From assembly GCA_964019135.1 (NCBI GenBank), contig OZ025256.1, positions 2,976,001-3,040,000 on the forward strand: a DNA stretch of 64,000 nt, written 5' to 3'. Under the pieces are notes generated by a model. The model was not told the origin of the DNA and did no database searches. It was given only the letters and a program-made list of their open reading frames with translations. The position numbers and the translations under genes were made by a program. This DNA is from Arenicola marina. Its lineage: Eukaryota > Annelida > Polychaeta > Arenicolidae. Positions 34,573-44,077 of this stretch are shown here, piece by piece; within the stretch, counting starts at the first letter, position 1; every line of letters starts with the position of its first letter.

Positions 34573-37500
34573 GTGAGTATCCGGAATAGCTATATCTAGT
34601 TGGTTTGGGCAAGGAACGAATTGTTTTTGATGTGTGTATCTCCATAGGGTCAAACATGTAATGATAATATACGTAATGTTGTGTGCTGGATATATATAAT
34701 TAATGGCTACTTTAGTTATCACAAATCTTGTCTAGTGTAGATATTGCATGTGCATTAGTTAATTCTACATTCATAGTATGAACGGAACATTGTAATTTAT
34801 GTCAATATATCCAAAAGCCAAAAAAAGAGCTTATGCTGCACATTTAAGACTCCCAATCTTATAGAATCTTATAAGAATTTGAATTCACCCCAGATGAATT
34901 CATTAAACCATAGTATTTATTAAACCATAGTCCTGTAGATAAATGAATGTTAATGGCATAGAATGGATGAATTCGTGGCTTGTGGGCCCCCGGAGGCGCC
35001 ATGTTTGATTTTTTAGTTTGGTTCGTCTTCGCGACGGAAACCACCCGAAAGAGAGAGGACATAATTGTATAGCCAACGCCCAGTTTGCCCACATATACCG
35101 TAGACGGTTGGGTGGTTGGTTGTATATTCAGGACACTTTAACCACTTTTGGTCATATCGTGTCAACCGGAGAAAGAAGGGAGAGTGGAGTCATGTCCCCG
35201 GGAGTAACTCTTTACTCTTTGCGAAGAAGGACATAGGATCTTTGTCCCGCGACCACACATACATGACCACAGCGGGGCTCGAACCACCGACCCACGTGCC
35301 GTTAGGCTCTCTGGCGGCCAGAGCACTCAAGGCTAGCGCTCTAACCCACTGAGCTATCGGGTCGGCCCCACCATTGACGGAAGTCGCTGACAGTTTGGCC
35401 ACATATACCATAGACGTGAATGTGAATGTTTTTCTCTCGCAGCTCACCTCTGTTGGCGATGGGGAGCTGGCGCTGGACGCGGACAGCATGGACGGTAGCA
35501 TCGCCAACGGCAGACCCAAGTAAGTCTGGCCGCCCTGTATAGGGTCTTACTATATGACGTCTATTACTATGTGACGTCTATTGCTATGTGACGTCTATTG
35601 CTATGCGAAGTCTTACTATGTGACGTTTATTACTATATGACGTCTATTGCTATGTGGCGTCTATTGCTATGTGACGTCCATTGCTATGTGACGTCTATTG
35701 CTATGCGAAGTCTTACTATGTGACGTTTATTACTATATGACGTCTATTGCTATGTGGCGTCTATTGCTATGTGACGTCTATTACTGTGTGACGTATATTA
35801 GTATATGATGTCTTACTATGTGGCGTATATTACTATGTGACATTTATTACTATGTGACGTCTATTGCTATGTGACGTCTATTGCTATGTGACGTCTATTA
35901 CTGTGTGACGTATATTACTATGTGACGTCTATTATTGTGACATCTATTACTATGTGACGTCTATTGCTATGTGACCCATATTACTTTATGACGTCTATGA
36001 CTGTGCTATCGTGTAAGCCTCCCGCCCTCACTGACGTCCATTACGCTACCTCTAGGAGCCATGACCGCGCGCTGCCCGAGATCCCGGCGCTGGAGGCCGG
36101 CGTCATGCAGACCGATGACGAGGATGAAGACGACGGCCATTATGACGTCATCAGCAAGCCCCGGAAGTCACGTGTTCAGCAGATGCGACAGGAGCAGCTG
36201 GCGGCGGCGGCGGCGGCGGCGGCGGCGGTTGCCCCGGCGACGTCCGGCCGTGGCGCCCGAGGCGGACAAAACCCGTATGAGATGGTTCCGGGAGACCCGG
36301 ATTCGGATTCCACTTACGCCGGGATCAAGGACGACGATTCGCAGACTTACTCCAATGTCAAAGGTCGCGACGGGGTGAAGGCCGAGGGCGAAGGCGTGTC
36401 GAAGGCGGCGAGCCCAAGCGAAGGGGCGTGCGCCACGTACGCCATGGTGAGCGGTGTGGGACGGCAGCGACCGGCGTCCTGTGACGTCACCGGCCGGCGT
36501 GGCGTCAGCATGACGTCCCAAGCCGACGACAGCCTCAACGGCAGCGTGACGTCAGTTCCGCCGCCGCCGGTGCCGTTGAAGCGGCTGGAGGAGGACCCGG
36601 ATGGGACGGCCGCCGGGCCGCTCACCAGCTCGGCCCCGTCCCTCCATAGCCACTCACCCCCCGCCGCCCCCCACGCCGTCAGCCCCTCCGCCCTCGCCAC
36701 CGGCCCCCCCAGGTTTGACATCATCGACCCCTTGGCCACGCCGGCGCTGTCCAACGCCCTGCCGCCTGCGGGGTTGCCAAGCAACGGCGCCACGGCCGCA
36801 GGCGTTGCCATGGTGATGCCTAACGACAGCATGATCGGAGCGGCAGCCGCGTCAGAGGAACCTCGTGAGTGCTGGAAACTATGACGTCATGATTAGGGTT
36901 AAAACTGCTTGAGCTAGATTTCTTTGCTCCGTATTAAAATAAATATTGTTAACATTATAAGTAGTATAAATATTATTAATACATATGATCATAAATATTA
37001 TTAATAAATATTATCATAAATATTATCATAAATATTATTAATAAATATTATTATCATAAATATTATTATCATAAATATTATTAACATCGTAACTATTATT
37101 AACATCGTAAATGTTATTCACATCGTAAATGTTATTCACATCGTAAATGTTATTAACATCGTAAATATGATTGACATCGTAAACTTTATAAATGTTATAA
37201 ATATTATTATCAACGCTACATCTTGCCCGTCCCACAGGCAAGCGCGAGCCGCCCTACTCCAAGGTGACGGCGCGCGAGTCCCTGGACAACATCCGCAAGC
37301 GGCAGGCTGCGGAGCGGGAGGCCCTCGTGGCGAGTCTGCAGGCGACGGGGGCCAGCCTGCCCGCCCCCGCCCCCGGCCTCACCCCCTCCGCCTTCAGCCC
37401 CGCCGCCGGCTACAGCCCCTACGACTTCATCGATTACGACGAGATCAAGGTACCCTTGACTGTGTCATGGCGGACGCATCGACCGCACTTGTGTTAGACT

Positions 37501-40500
37501 CTCAAATTTCGGCCAAGATAGGGGCCGACCCGATAGCTCAGTGGGTTAGAGCGCTTGCGTTGAGCGTGTGGCCACCTGAGAGCCTGACGACACGTGGATC
37601 GGTGGTTGGTTCGAGCCCCGCTGTGGCCATGTCTGTGTGGTCGCAGGATAAAGATTCAGTGTCCTTCTTCGCGAAGAGTAGGGGGGTTACCCCCGGGAAC
37701 ATGGCTCCGCCCATCCCTTCCTTCTCCCATTGACGCGATATGATCAAAATTGGTTAAAGCGTCGTGAATATACAACCAGCCAATCCGGCCAAGATAATAC
37801 GTGGAGTATCGTATATGCGGTGGCGCCGTACAGTGGAATTGTTGGAACTAGGGGTATCGCCGCCTTAGTTTCTTTTCATATGTGTGCTATAGTGTAGCAG
37901 GCGATGCCAGCATGCTGCCTATCTTACTGTTACACCAGTACATTGATTCTGTGGTTGTATGGTTCGGTCATTGTCCTCGGGGGGTTAGCGAGGATCTATA
38001 ACAAGTTTCACTTATGTTTGATGCCGTTGTTAGAATACAGCTTGTAAAAAATTATTTTCCGATCCTTAGAACAATATTTGAATGTTGTTTGGCTGCGCCG
38101 GTTTACAAAACATGGTCTTCGTAAAAAATAATCGAAGAGGAAAAAAACCGAAAATCTTTCGTACAAATATGAGAAACGAAATGAAGTAACTCCTCGCACG
38201 TCACTGACAACTGGTTCCCTGCTTCAGTCGCCCGGCGCGGCTGGTACCCCGACCTCGCCTCCCGCCATGGAGCGCACAGACACTGGCGACACTGCCAGCG
38301 ACCTCTATGCGGAGATTGGTGGTACAGGTGAGTTTAAATTGACCTCTATGCGGAGATTGGTTGTACAGGTGAGTTTAAATTGAGTCATTTCCCGTCGCTT
38401 GGACCAAATGTATCATTCACGTTTTTTTCTTGACGATTTTTTCCTAAAGCAAATTATTATCCACCATCTTATTTTGTAAATTCTCCTAGCTGTAGCCCAA
38501 TAATGTTTAAGTTCAAGATTTTACTTTACTGCTTACTCCACCATTCTTAATATTTAAACCAGAAACTTCGCACGGACACAATTCTATCATTACCCTGAAT
38601 CACATGTATTTGTATATATTTTTTCATGTATTTGAAACTTTTTATGACATTTTCGGGGGTAGGCAAGTATATCTTGGGGTGTCTGGGGTGGCGGGCCATC
38701 CATATATCTGAACATTCCGTTCATGTTTATTTTGTTTGTTTCCTCTTGCCGCCGCCAGGTAACACCTCCACTCGCAGCTCGATGTACGCCAAGGTGGGAG
38801 ACGTTGCCTTGACAGCGCACGCCCCGACCCCTCCCCCCGTGGATACGCTGAAGCACATCGCGGTGGCTGAACCAGGTACTGGACAGGGCGGAGAAACCAT
38901 GATTGTTGTGTCCATTAAGCAAGCTTCTATAGCTTATAACTTGCCTAGAACCGTCGTCGCTTGATTATCCGGTGTGCAGTTGCCGCCTTGTACCGTAGAA
39001 CCGCCAGTGCGTCTATTTATTGGGATTTTCGGCAACCGGAGTACCGTAGAACCGCCATTGCGTTGTATAACAGGGTGTTCGGTCACTGGAGTACCGTAGA
39101 ACCGCCAGTGCGTTGTATAACAGGGTGTTCGGTCACTGGAGTACCGTAGAACCGCCAGTGCGTTGTCAAGTGCGGTGTAGTTGAACGCCCCAGGATGCCG
39201 GCCGCACGAGTACCGTAGAACCGCCATTGCGTTGTATAACAGGGTGTTCCGTCACCGGAGCACCGTAGAACCGCCAGTGCGTTGTATAACAGGGTGTTCC
39301 GTCACCGGAGTACCGTAGAACCGCCATTGCGTTGTATAACAGGGTGTTCGGTCACCGGAGTACCGTAGAACCGCCAGTGCGTGGTCAAGTGCGGTGTAGC
39401 TGAACGCCCCGGGATGCCGGCCGCACGAGTACCGTAGAACCGCCAGTGCGTTGTATAACAGGGTGTTCCGTCACCGGAGCACCGTAGAACCGCCAGTGCG
39501 TTGTATAACAGGGTGTTCCGTCACCGGAGTACCGTAGAACCGCCAGTGCGTTGTATAACAGGGTGTTCCGTCACCGGAGCACCGTAGAACCGCCAGTGCG
39601 TTGTATAACAGGGTGTTCCGTCACCGGAGTACCGTAGAACCGCCAGTGCGTTGTCAAGTGCGGTGTAGTTGAACGCCCCGGGATGCCGGCCGCACGAGTA
39701 CCGTAGAACCGCCAGTGCGTTGTATAACATGGTGTTCGGTCACCGGAGCACCGTAGAACCGCCAGTGCGTTGTCAAGTGCGGTGTAGTTGAACGCCCCAG
39801 GATGCCGGCCGCACGAGTACCGTAGAACCGCCATTGCGTTGTATAACAGGGTGTTCCGTCACCGGAGCACCGTAGAACCGCCAGTGCGTTGTCAAGTGCG
39901 GTGTAGTTGAACGCCCCAGGATGCCGGCCGCACGAGTACCGTAGAACCGCCATTGCGTTGTATAACAGGGTGTTCCGTCACCGGAGCACCGTAGAACCGC
40001 CAGTGCGTTGTATAACAGGGTGTTCCGTCACCGGAGTACCGTAGAACCGCCATTGCGTTGTAGAACAGGGTGTTCGGTCACCGGAGTACCGTAGAACCGC
40101 CAGTGCGTGGTCAAGTGCGGTGTAGCTGAACGCCCCGGGATGCCGGCCGCACGAGTACCGTAGAACCGCCATTGCGTTGTATAACAGGGTGTTCGGTCAC
40201 CGGAGTACCGTAGAACCGCCAGTGCGTGGTCAAGTGCGGTGTAGTTGAACGCCCCGGGATGCCGGCCGCACGAGTACCGTAGAACCGCCAGTGCGTTGTA
40301 TAACAGGGTGTTCGGTCACCGGAGCACCGTAGAATCACCAATGCGTGGTCAAGCGGGCTGTAGGCTCCGGGAGGCTAGCCGCTTGACTACACTGTAGTAA
40401 GTAAACCTGGGAGCAAAACAGAGTACGTATGTATCAACCAGAAGCGCCACAGGGTGACTACTTCTAGAACTATCAATGGGGTTTCTATGGTACTCCAGCG

Positions 40501-42056
40501 GCCGGCTCTCCTGGGGTCTGCAACGGCTTACCGCATAACCACGCAACGGTCAGTTCTACGGGTCTACATATTCCGCTCGTCTCGATGCGTATAACGTATA
40601 ACTCCTTCAGCTTCACAATGCAACGACGGTTCTACGGGTTACATATTCCGCCCGTCCCGACCCATACTAAACCATAACCAGAAGACGTTTATCAGATCAA
40701 GTTCAGGCTCAGAATCAGAAGTCCTTTATTTAACCAAGTGTCTATAGTTCTGAGATGCGAAAAACAGAACGAAGAGAGTATTGTACCGTAAATGATATAA
40801 TATACAAGTAGAGTTGGTCGTTGTGATACCAACCTTAACGAGCCGCGGTGCAGCGGCGATCTAATAGGAGATCAGATGATATGGTCTATTGCTTATTTCT
40901 TGCAGACGAGGAGATTCCGGACCCGGGTTACTCCCGCATCGGGCGGGGCCGACCCCGCAGCCTGGCCTCCTCCCTGGCCGAGCTGACCCCCGCGGGTGGG
41001 CCTGGCCAGGCGGGCGCCGCGCCCTCTGGTCCCCCGGCCAGCAGCGGGCGCCGCTCCCCGCTGTACGCCGTGGTGGACAAGGGCCGGCGCGCCGCCCAGC
41101 GCCAGACTGTACACGTGGACGGCGACCTGGCCCTGCTCTATTCGGAGGTCAACAAGCCCAGGCGCGCGGGGGGTGCCGGTGGAGGAGGAGCGGGAGGGGG
41201 TGGTGGTGGTGGCGCCGCTGACGGCGGTAATGGTTATAGCCATGACAACGGCGCCAGGGTCAAGATGAGGCTGTTCGATACGGCGAGTATGACGTCACGA
41301 ATCGGCGGCGGTGGCGTCGGCGCGGGTTCGGCGGCCGCGGGCGGCGCGTCGAACGGCGGAAGTGCCACCACGCATGCGCTGGGCGGCGGTGGCGGGGTGG
41401 CGGCGTCGGCTGCCGCGGCCAACGATCCCGGATACTCCACCATTGCGAGCGTGGTGCCCTCTGCGACATCGCCTACTTCCGCCGCGTCATCGGCGTCTCG
41501 AGTCCGCACTTCGAATGGATTCTCGCAGCGCGGCAGCGCCCTCTACGAAGAGGTGGGCAACGTGGCGATCACCAGCCCGCCGACCGGAAATGACACAATA
41601 TCGGACTACGATCCGAACTACGAGTCGGTCGTCAACGTGAGTCGCGCGACTGGCGCGGTCGGCGGCGAGAGCGGCGCGACAGGTCAAGCGACTTCCGGTT
41701 CCGGTGGGATGGCGGCGGAGAGCGGCGTGGCGCGCGAGATCCCGGGTGGCGTGGACGTGGCGGCGCTGACCGGCGCCACGGCCGGATGTGCCGGGGCGAC
41801 CGGAAGTAGTAGTGGTGGCGGCGCGGCGGGCGGGAAGAGCTCCAAGCTGCTGAGTCGGAAGGAGCAGGATCCGCAGTGGCACAAGCACGAACACATCTAC
41901 CAGGAGATCAACGAGGCAAAGAAGGAAGGCAAGCGGCGCGGGGGCGCTCGCCTACACAAGGGACGCCGACCGCCCGGGGGAGGGGGCGGCGGAGGGGGTG
42001 GCGGCGGGGGCGGCGGCGCCGGCGGCGGTACTGGAGGAGAAGGCACGCCCTTATGA
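34336..42056 (+). CDS. PAG1/Cbp-like transmembrane adaptor, 7 exons, 900 aa
   Basis: Exons: 34336-34572, 35443-35519, 36056-36864, 37238-37449, 38228-38327, 38759-38875 and 40906-42056; 2703 nt, every junction GT/AG with matching phase. Residues 1-17 are a short ectodomain and about 18-39 the membrane helix. C40 and C42 (GLCSCFK) are likely palmitoylation sites. The cytoplasmic part is long and disordered, with RALPEIP (109-115), PPPPVPLK (273-280) and 17 Tyr-x-x-I/V motifs (Y134, 179, 192, 203, 233, 381, 436, 441, 472, 488, 526, 571, 596 and four more). LLYSEVNKP at Y596 closely resembles the Csk-SH2 site of vertebrate PAG1. The C-terminus GTPL fits a class I PDZ ligand, as PAG1's does. In vertebrates PAG1 recruits Csk to lipid rafts to restrain Src kinases; I infer the same role. 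It is twice the usual PAG1 length, mainly from Gly/Ala/Pro-rich expansions. The stop at 42054 sits in a readthrough context (see 42057-42701). Orthology is likely, not proven. Confidence 0.85.
35107..35390 (-). mobile_element. SINE-A, full length, in PAG1-like intron 1
   Basis: Minus-strand copy. The head is at the right (A-box region near 35345-35357, B box GGTTCGAGCCCC reversed near 35276-35287). The body and GTTAAAGTGTCC end are at the left. Flanked by 26-base direct repeats (35081-35106 and 35391-35416, two mismatches), probably an aged target-site duplication. Confidence 0.88.
35443..35519 (+). CDS. PAG1-like exon 2
   Basis: 77 nt between TTCTCTCGCAG and GTAAGT. Encodes LTSVGDGELALDADSMDG and SIANGRP, acidic and disordered. 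A SINE inserted just upstream (35107-35390) comes within about 50 bases of the acceptor. Confidence 0.82.
35545..36003. repeat. 17-bp minisatellite rich in CRE half-sites, intron 2
   Basis: The unit TGACGTCTATTGCTATG, with variants, is repeated about 25 times. Most units hold TGACGTC, seven of the eight bases of the CREB/ATF palindrome. The array ends about 50 bases before the exon 3 acceptor. Confidence 0.93.
36056..36864 (+). CDS. PAG1-like exon 3: five Tyr motifs, poly-Ala, proline motif
   Basis: 809 nt. It contains RALPEIP, an acidic run, YDVI, a (GCG)9 poly-Ala run, YEMV, an ITAM-like pair YAGI-x7-YSNV, YAMV and PPPPVPLKRLEEDP. The last resembles the SH3-binding region of PAG1. Perfect or near CRE words (TGACGTCA) occur several times within the coding sequence. 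Confidence 0.85.
36930..37215. repeat. AT-rich minisatellite, intron 3
   Basis: Two related repeats: ATAAATATTATTAT at the left and ATCGTAAATGTTATTAAC (about 18 bp) at 37080-37190. It ends about 20 bases before the exon 4 acceptor. Confidence 0.88.
37238..37449 (+). CDS. PAG1-like exon 4
   Basis: 212 nt after CCCACAG and before GTACCC. Encodes EPPYSKVTARESLDNIRKRQ, a short charged helix, then YSPYDFIDYDEIK with two overlapping Tyr motifs. Confidence 0.85.
37521..37785 (+). mobile_element. SINE-A, full length, in PAG1-like intron 4
   Basis: The most intact copy in the window: head GGGGCCGACCCGATAGCTCA, B box GGTTCGAGCCCC, body with TGTGGTCGCAGGATAAAGA, and end GTTAAAGCGTCGTGAATA. Perfect 11-bp flanks CGGCCAAGATA lie at 37510-37520 and 37786-37796. 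Inserted in the sense of the host gene. Confidence 0.93.
38228..38327 (+). CDS. PAG1-like exon 5
   Basis: 100 nt after GCTTCAG. Encodes SPGAAGTPTSPPAMERT to SDLYAEIGGT. Its last 28 bases and donor lie inside a 41-bp tandem duplication (38300-38381), so a second donor copy exists 41 bases downstream. Confidence 0.82.
38300..38381. repeat. 41-bp tandem duplication spanning exon 5 end and donor
   Basis: 38300-38340 and 38341-38381 differ at one position. Each carries the sequence for DLYAEIG followed by ACAGGTGAGT. Using the second donor would add 41 nt and shift the frame. Confidence 0.95.
38759..38875 (+). CDS. PAG1-like exon 6
   Basis: 117 nt after GCCGCCAG and before GTACTG. Encodes NTSTRSSMYAKVGDVAL and a proline stretch (APTPPPVDTLKH). 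Confidence 0.82.
38986..40350. repeat. Mosaic minisatellite of two unit types, intron 6
   Basis: Type A (50 bp) has CCGTAGAACCGCCAGTGCGT then TGTATAACAGGGTGTTCGGT and CACCGGAGTA. Type B (about 69 bp) swaps the middle for GTCAAGTGCGGTGTAGTTGA and GATGCCGGCCGCACGAG. Types A and B alternate irregularly over 1.36 kb and share the CCGTAGAACCGCCA core. Minus-strand ORFs of up to 99 codons arise from the array and are not genes. Confidence 0.95.
40690..40760 (-). mobile_element. Non-LTR 3' tail fragment, antisense, intron 6
   Basis: Reverse complement reads GGTTAAATAAAGGACTTCTG followed by ATTCTGAGCC, resembling the tail at 10978. Very short, non-coding. Confidence 0.35.
40906..42056 (+). CDS. PAG1-like exon 7 (to first stop)
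   Basis: 1151 nt after TTTCTTGCAG. Contains YSRI, YAVV, the Csk-site-like LLYSEVNKP (Tyr codon 41139-41141), YSTI, YEEV, YESV and YQEI, separated by Gly/Ala/Ser-rich low complexity. Just before the stop is a poly-Gly run, then GTPL and TGA at 42054-42056. Confidence 0.85.
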
Positions 42057-42701
42057 CTAGAGCGGCCAACGGACTGCCCACCCGGAACCGGAACTCTCAA
42101 CAGCGCCCCGAGCGGGGAGTTCCGGAACTGCTCTCCCGATAGACAGGTAGGACCCAATGCGCAGCCGAGATGGGACGCTTCCACTTCGAGGCCAGGTTGT
42201 GAAACCTTAACGGTAGAACAAAATGAGCGGTTGACGACCCAGGAGCTCTCTACGTTTGCCAATGCTCTCGAAATGAGCAGCAGCTTGCGAAAGTCGCCCA
42301 AGAACCGCGCAAGGCTCTTCGGCAAGAAGCTCTCCCCATCCCCGGGGGACAGGAAGCCAAGGAAGGGAGACAAGCTGAACCCAGCTCGGCCGGCTGACAA
42401 CGCGGCGCGTGCGCCCGAGAGGCCCCCTGGAGAGACGCCGGGGGTGAAGGTCGCGGGGACGCCGGGGGTGAAGGTCGCGCCCCCCGACGCCAAGGTCACC
42501 ATGAGTGAAGGCGTCACGTCGAGACAGACGGTCGGGTACGATTTCTCCAACAACGAAGTGACAACCCTATCACGAGATGGAATGAATAATAATATTATAT
42601 TCAGTTCAGAGAGGGGTGGTTATCGCAGTGGGGCGTTCACCCCACCGGCCTCACCCCGAGCTAAGGGAACCCCCCCAGTGGTCTTTAGCACCCCAGTTTG
42701 A
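42057..42701 (+). CDS. In-frame 214-codon extension after TGA CTA G (predicted readthrough)
   Basis: Directly after the stop at 42054 the same frame continues without a stop for 214 codons to TGA at 42699-42701. The first codons, CTA G.., give the UGA CUA G context known to drive translational readthrough in animal mRNAs. The predicted extension is not simple repeat: it contains TFANALEMSSS, basic KNRARLFGKKL, a doubled ETPGVKVA/GTPGVKVA, YDFSNNEV and FTPPASPRAKGTPP. It ends STPV, again a PDZ-ligand pattern. An open frame persists even where local composition turns AT-rich (about 42540-42620). The extension adds no Tyr-x-x-I/V motif. It would make a 1115-residue isoform. A chance open frame in GC-rich 3' UTR is the alternative. 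Confidence 0.6.
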   Translation, partial: LERPTDCPPGTGTLNSAPSGEFRNCSPDRQVGPNAQPRWDASTSRPGCETLTVEQNERLTTQELSTFANALEMSSSLRKSPKNRARLFGKKLSPSPGDRKPRKGDKLNPARPADNAARAPERPPGETPGVKVAGTPGVKVAPPDAKVTMSEGVTSRQTVGYDFSNNEVTTLSRDGMNNNIIFSSERGGYRSGAFTPPASPRAKGTPPVVFSTPV

Positions 42702-42930
42702 CCCCGATGTGACCTCAAACTCACACACACGCACACCCCTAACTCAACCAGTATACACCAACGCACGAACCCCACCCCCCACTCCACCCGGCTCCCTTCT
42801 GGTATAGCCCACTCCATCCCATGGTATGATATCTGTACTGCTTCCAGAGCCATCCCCATGGTTACCAAGTATGGTGGTGTGTAGGTGTTGCTGTTCCGTT
42901 GAAATGAAGTTGCTAAATATAATATAATAT

Positions 42931-42936
42931 AATAAA
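42931..42936 (+). terminator. Poly(A) signal of the PAG1-like gene
   Basis: AATAAA in an AT-rich stretch 230 bases after the end of the extended frame. It is the first canonical signal downstream. Confidence 0.5.
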
Positions 42937-43339
42937 TGTGAACTTAACGAATTGAAGCAAAATGGGACGATATATTCGTTAGTTATATTGTTTGTTGATA
43001 GTTTAAGCGACCGCCCTGTGAGCAAAACATGAAATTAGCTACACGGAAAAGCGATATATTGCATCCGTGAAGTGTTCGAGATTGACTTCATATAAAGTAC
43101 AGAGGTGCATAAAGCACTAACAAGAAAAATGTCGGAGACAAAAAAATCCTCTAAGTTCATTCACGGACGACTTATCGTAAGCGTCCCAAGATATTCTGCG
43201 ATATAAATAATGATTAAAGTTACAATGACACCTACTTAATACATATATGCGTTATTTTAATGTCGTTCGCTCATCCCATTGTCAAATATTACCTCGCGAG
43301 GATCTAATCAAGTTAGCAATTTTATTGTTTGATCACTAA
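42937..43339. other. Intergenic stretch
   Basis: AT-rich, no recognised feature. Confidence 0.4.
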
Positions 43340-43815
43340 CAAATGACGTATCATCAAATCTGGTTTACGAACACAAATATTATACCCAGTTTACGACAAG
43401 TCTTATCATGAAATGTGTTGTTCAAGTTGTAATGTATCACTTAACAGCTTTTACGAAGATAAATATTGTTAAATCTGTTTACGAATAGAAATCTGATTAT
43501 AATCTGGTTTACGAGGGATAATATATTATCATTGACGAATAGTGATTTGCCATATAATTCTGGTTTTTGAATAGTACTGTATCCTTAAATCTGATTTAGG
43601 AACAGAAATATTGAGTTCGGTTCTCGAGTAGTACATAAGACATCTTATTTACGAATATGAAAAGTGGCACCAAATTTGGTTTACGAATGGTAATGTATCA
43701 CTAAATCTGCTTTACGATCTATTTATGTGTCACTAAATCTGGTTTACGACATATTTATGTGTCACTCAATCTGGTTTGCAAATAGTAATTTGTCACTAAA
43801 TCTTATTTTCGAATG
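43340..43815. repeat. Degenerate minisatellite around ATCTGGTTTACGA
   Basis: The words AATCTGGTTTACGA and TGTATCACTAA recur at irregular spacing of 30-60 bases, heavily diverged. An isolated related word, CATTTACGAATAGTA, occurs at 50542. Confidence 0.7.
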
Positions 43816-44077
43816 TGTGTTTAGTGATAAACATTCGGTTGTGATTCTCTGAAATGGTAAACCACCAGCGTCAATCCAATCAATGTAGTGCTCGCTGATG
43901 CTGAGGTTCATGTAGGCTGACTTAATGAGGATGGGGGCAAAGGTCAAAAGGTCACTTACGCCACGTGTTCGTAGAATAATGGTGCTTGTCGGGGTTTGTG
44001 GCTCCCTTTGACTTGTGTGGGTGTGTACGGCTGATATATTATAGTGGTAACCCGTGCGTTATGGTGGGCGCGCAGAA

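Noticed and set aside
35964..36055. Upstream part of the long ORF that overlaps exon 3
   Set aside because: This part lies in intron 2 (minisatellite and polypyrimidine tract). The exon begins at 36056 after TCTAG and joins exon 2 in phase.
39521..40341. Minus-strand ORFs of 64-99 codons in the intron 6 array
   Set aside because: They are by-products of the 50/69-bp repeat inside a plus-strand intron, with no splice support.
42054..42056. TGA at 42054 read as selenocysteine
   Set aside because: No selenoprotein context and no SECIS-like structure recognised downstream; the CTA G context explains it better as readthrough.
42028..42146. Intron removing the TGA at 42054
   Set aside because: The obvious donor (GG|GTACTG, 42028) and acceptor (GACAG, 42146) would remove 119 nt and shift the frame, so they do not join the two open segments.
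41897..42553. 218-codon minus-strand ORF
   Set aside because: It is antisense to the last coding exon and extension of the PAG1-like gene and is Pro/Gly-rich, as expected for a shadow of GC-rich coding sequence.
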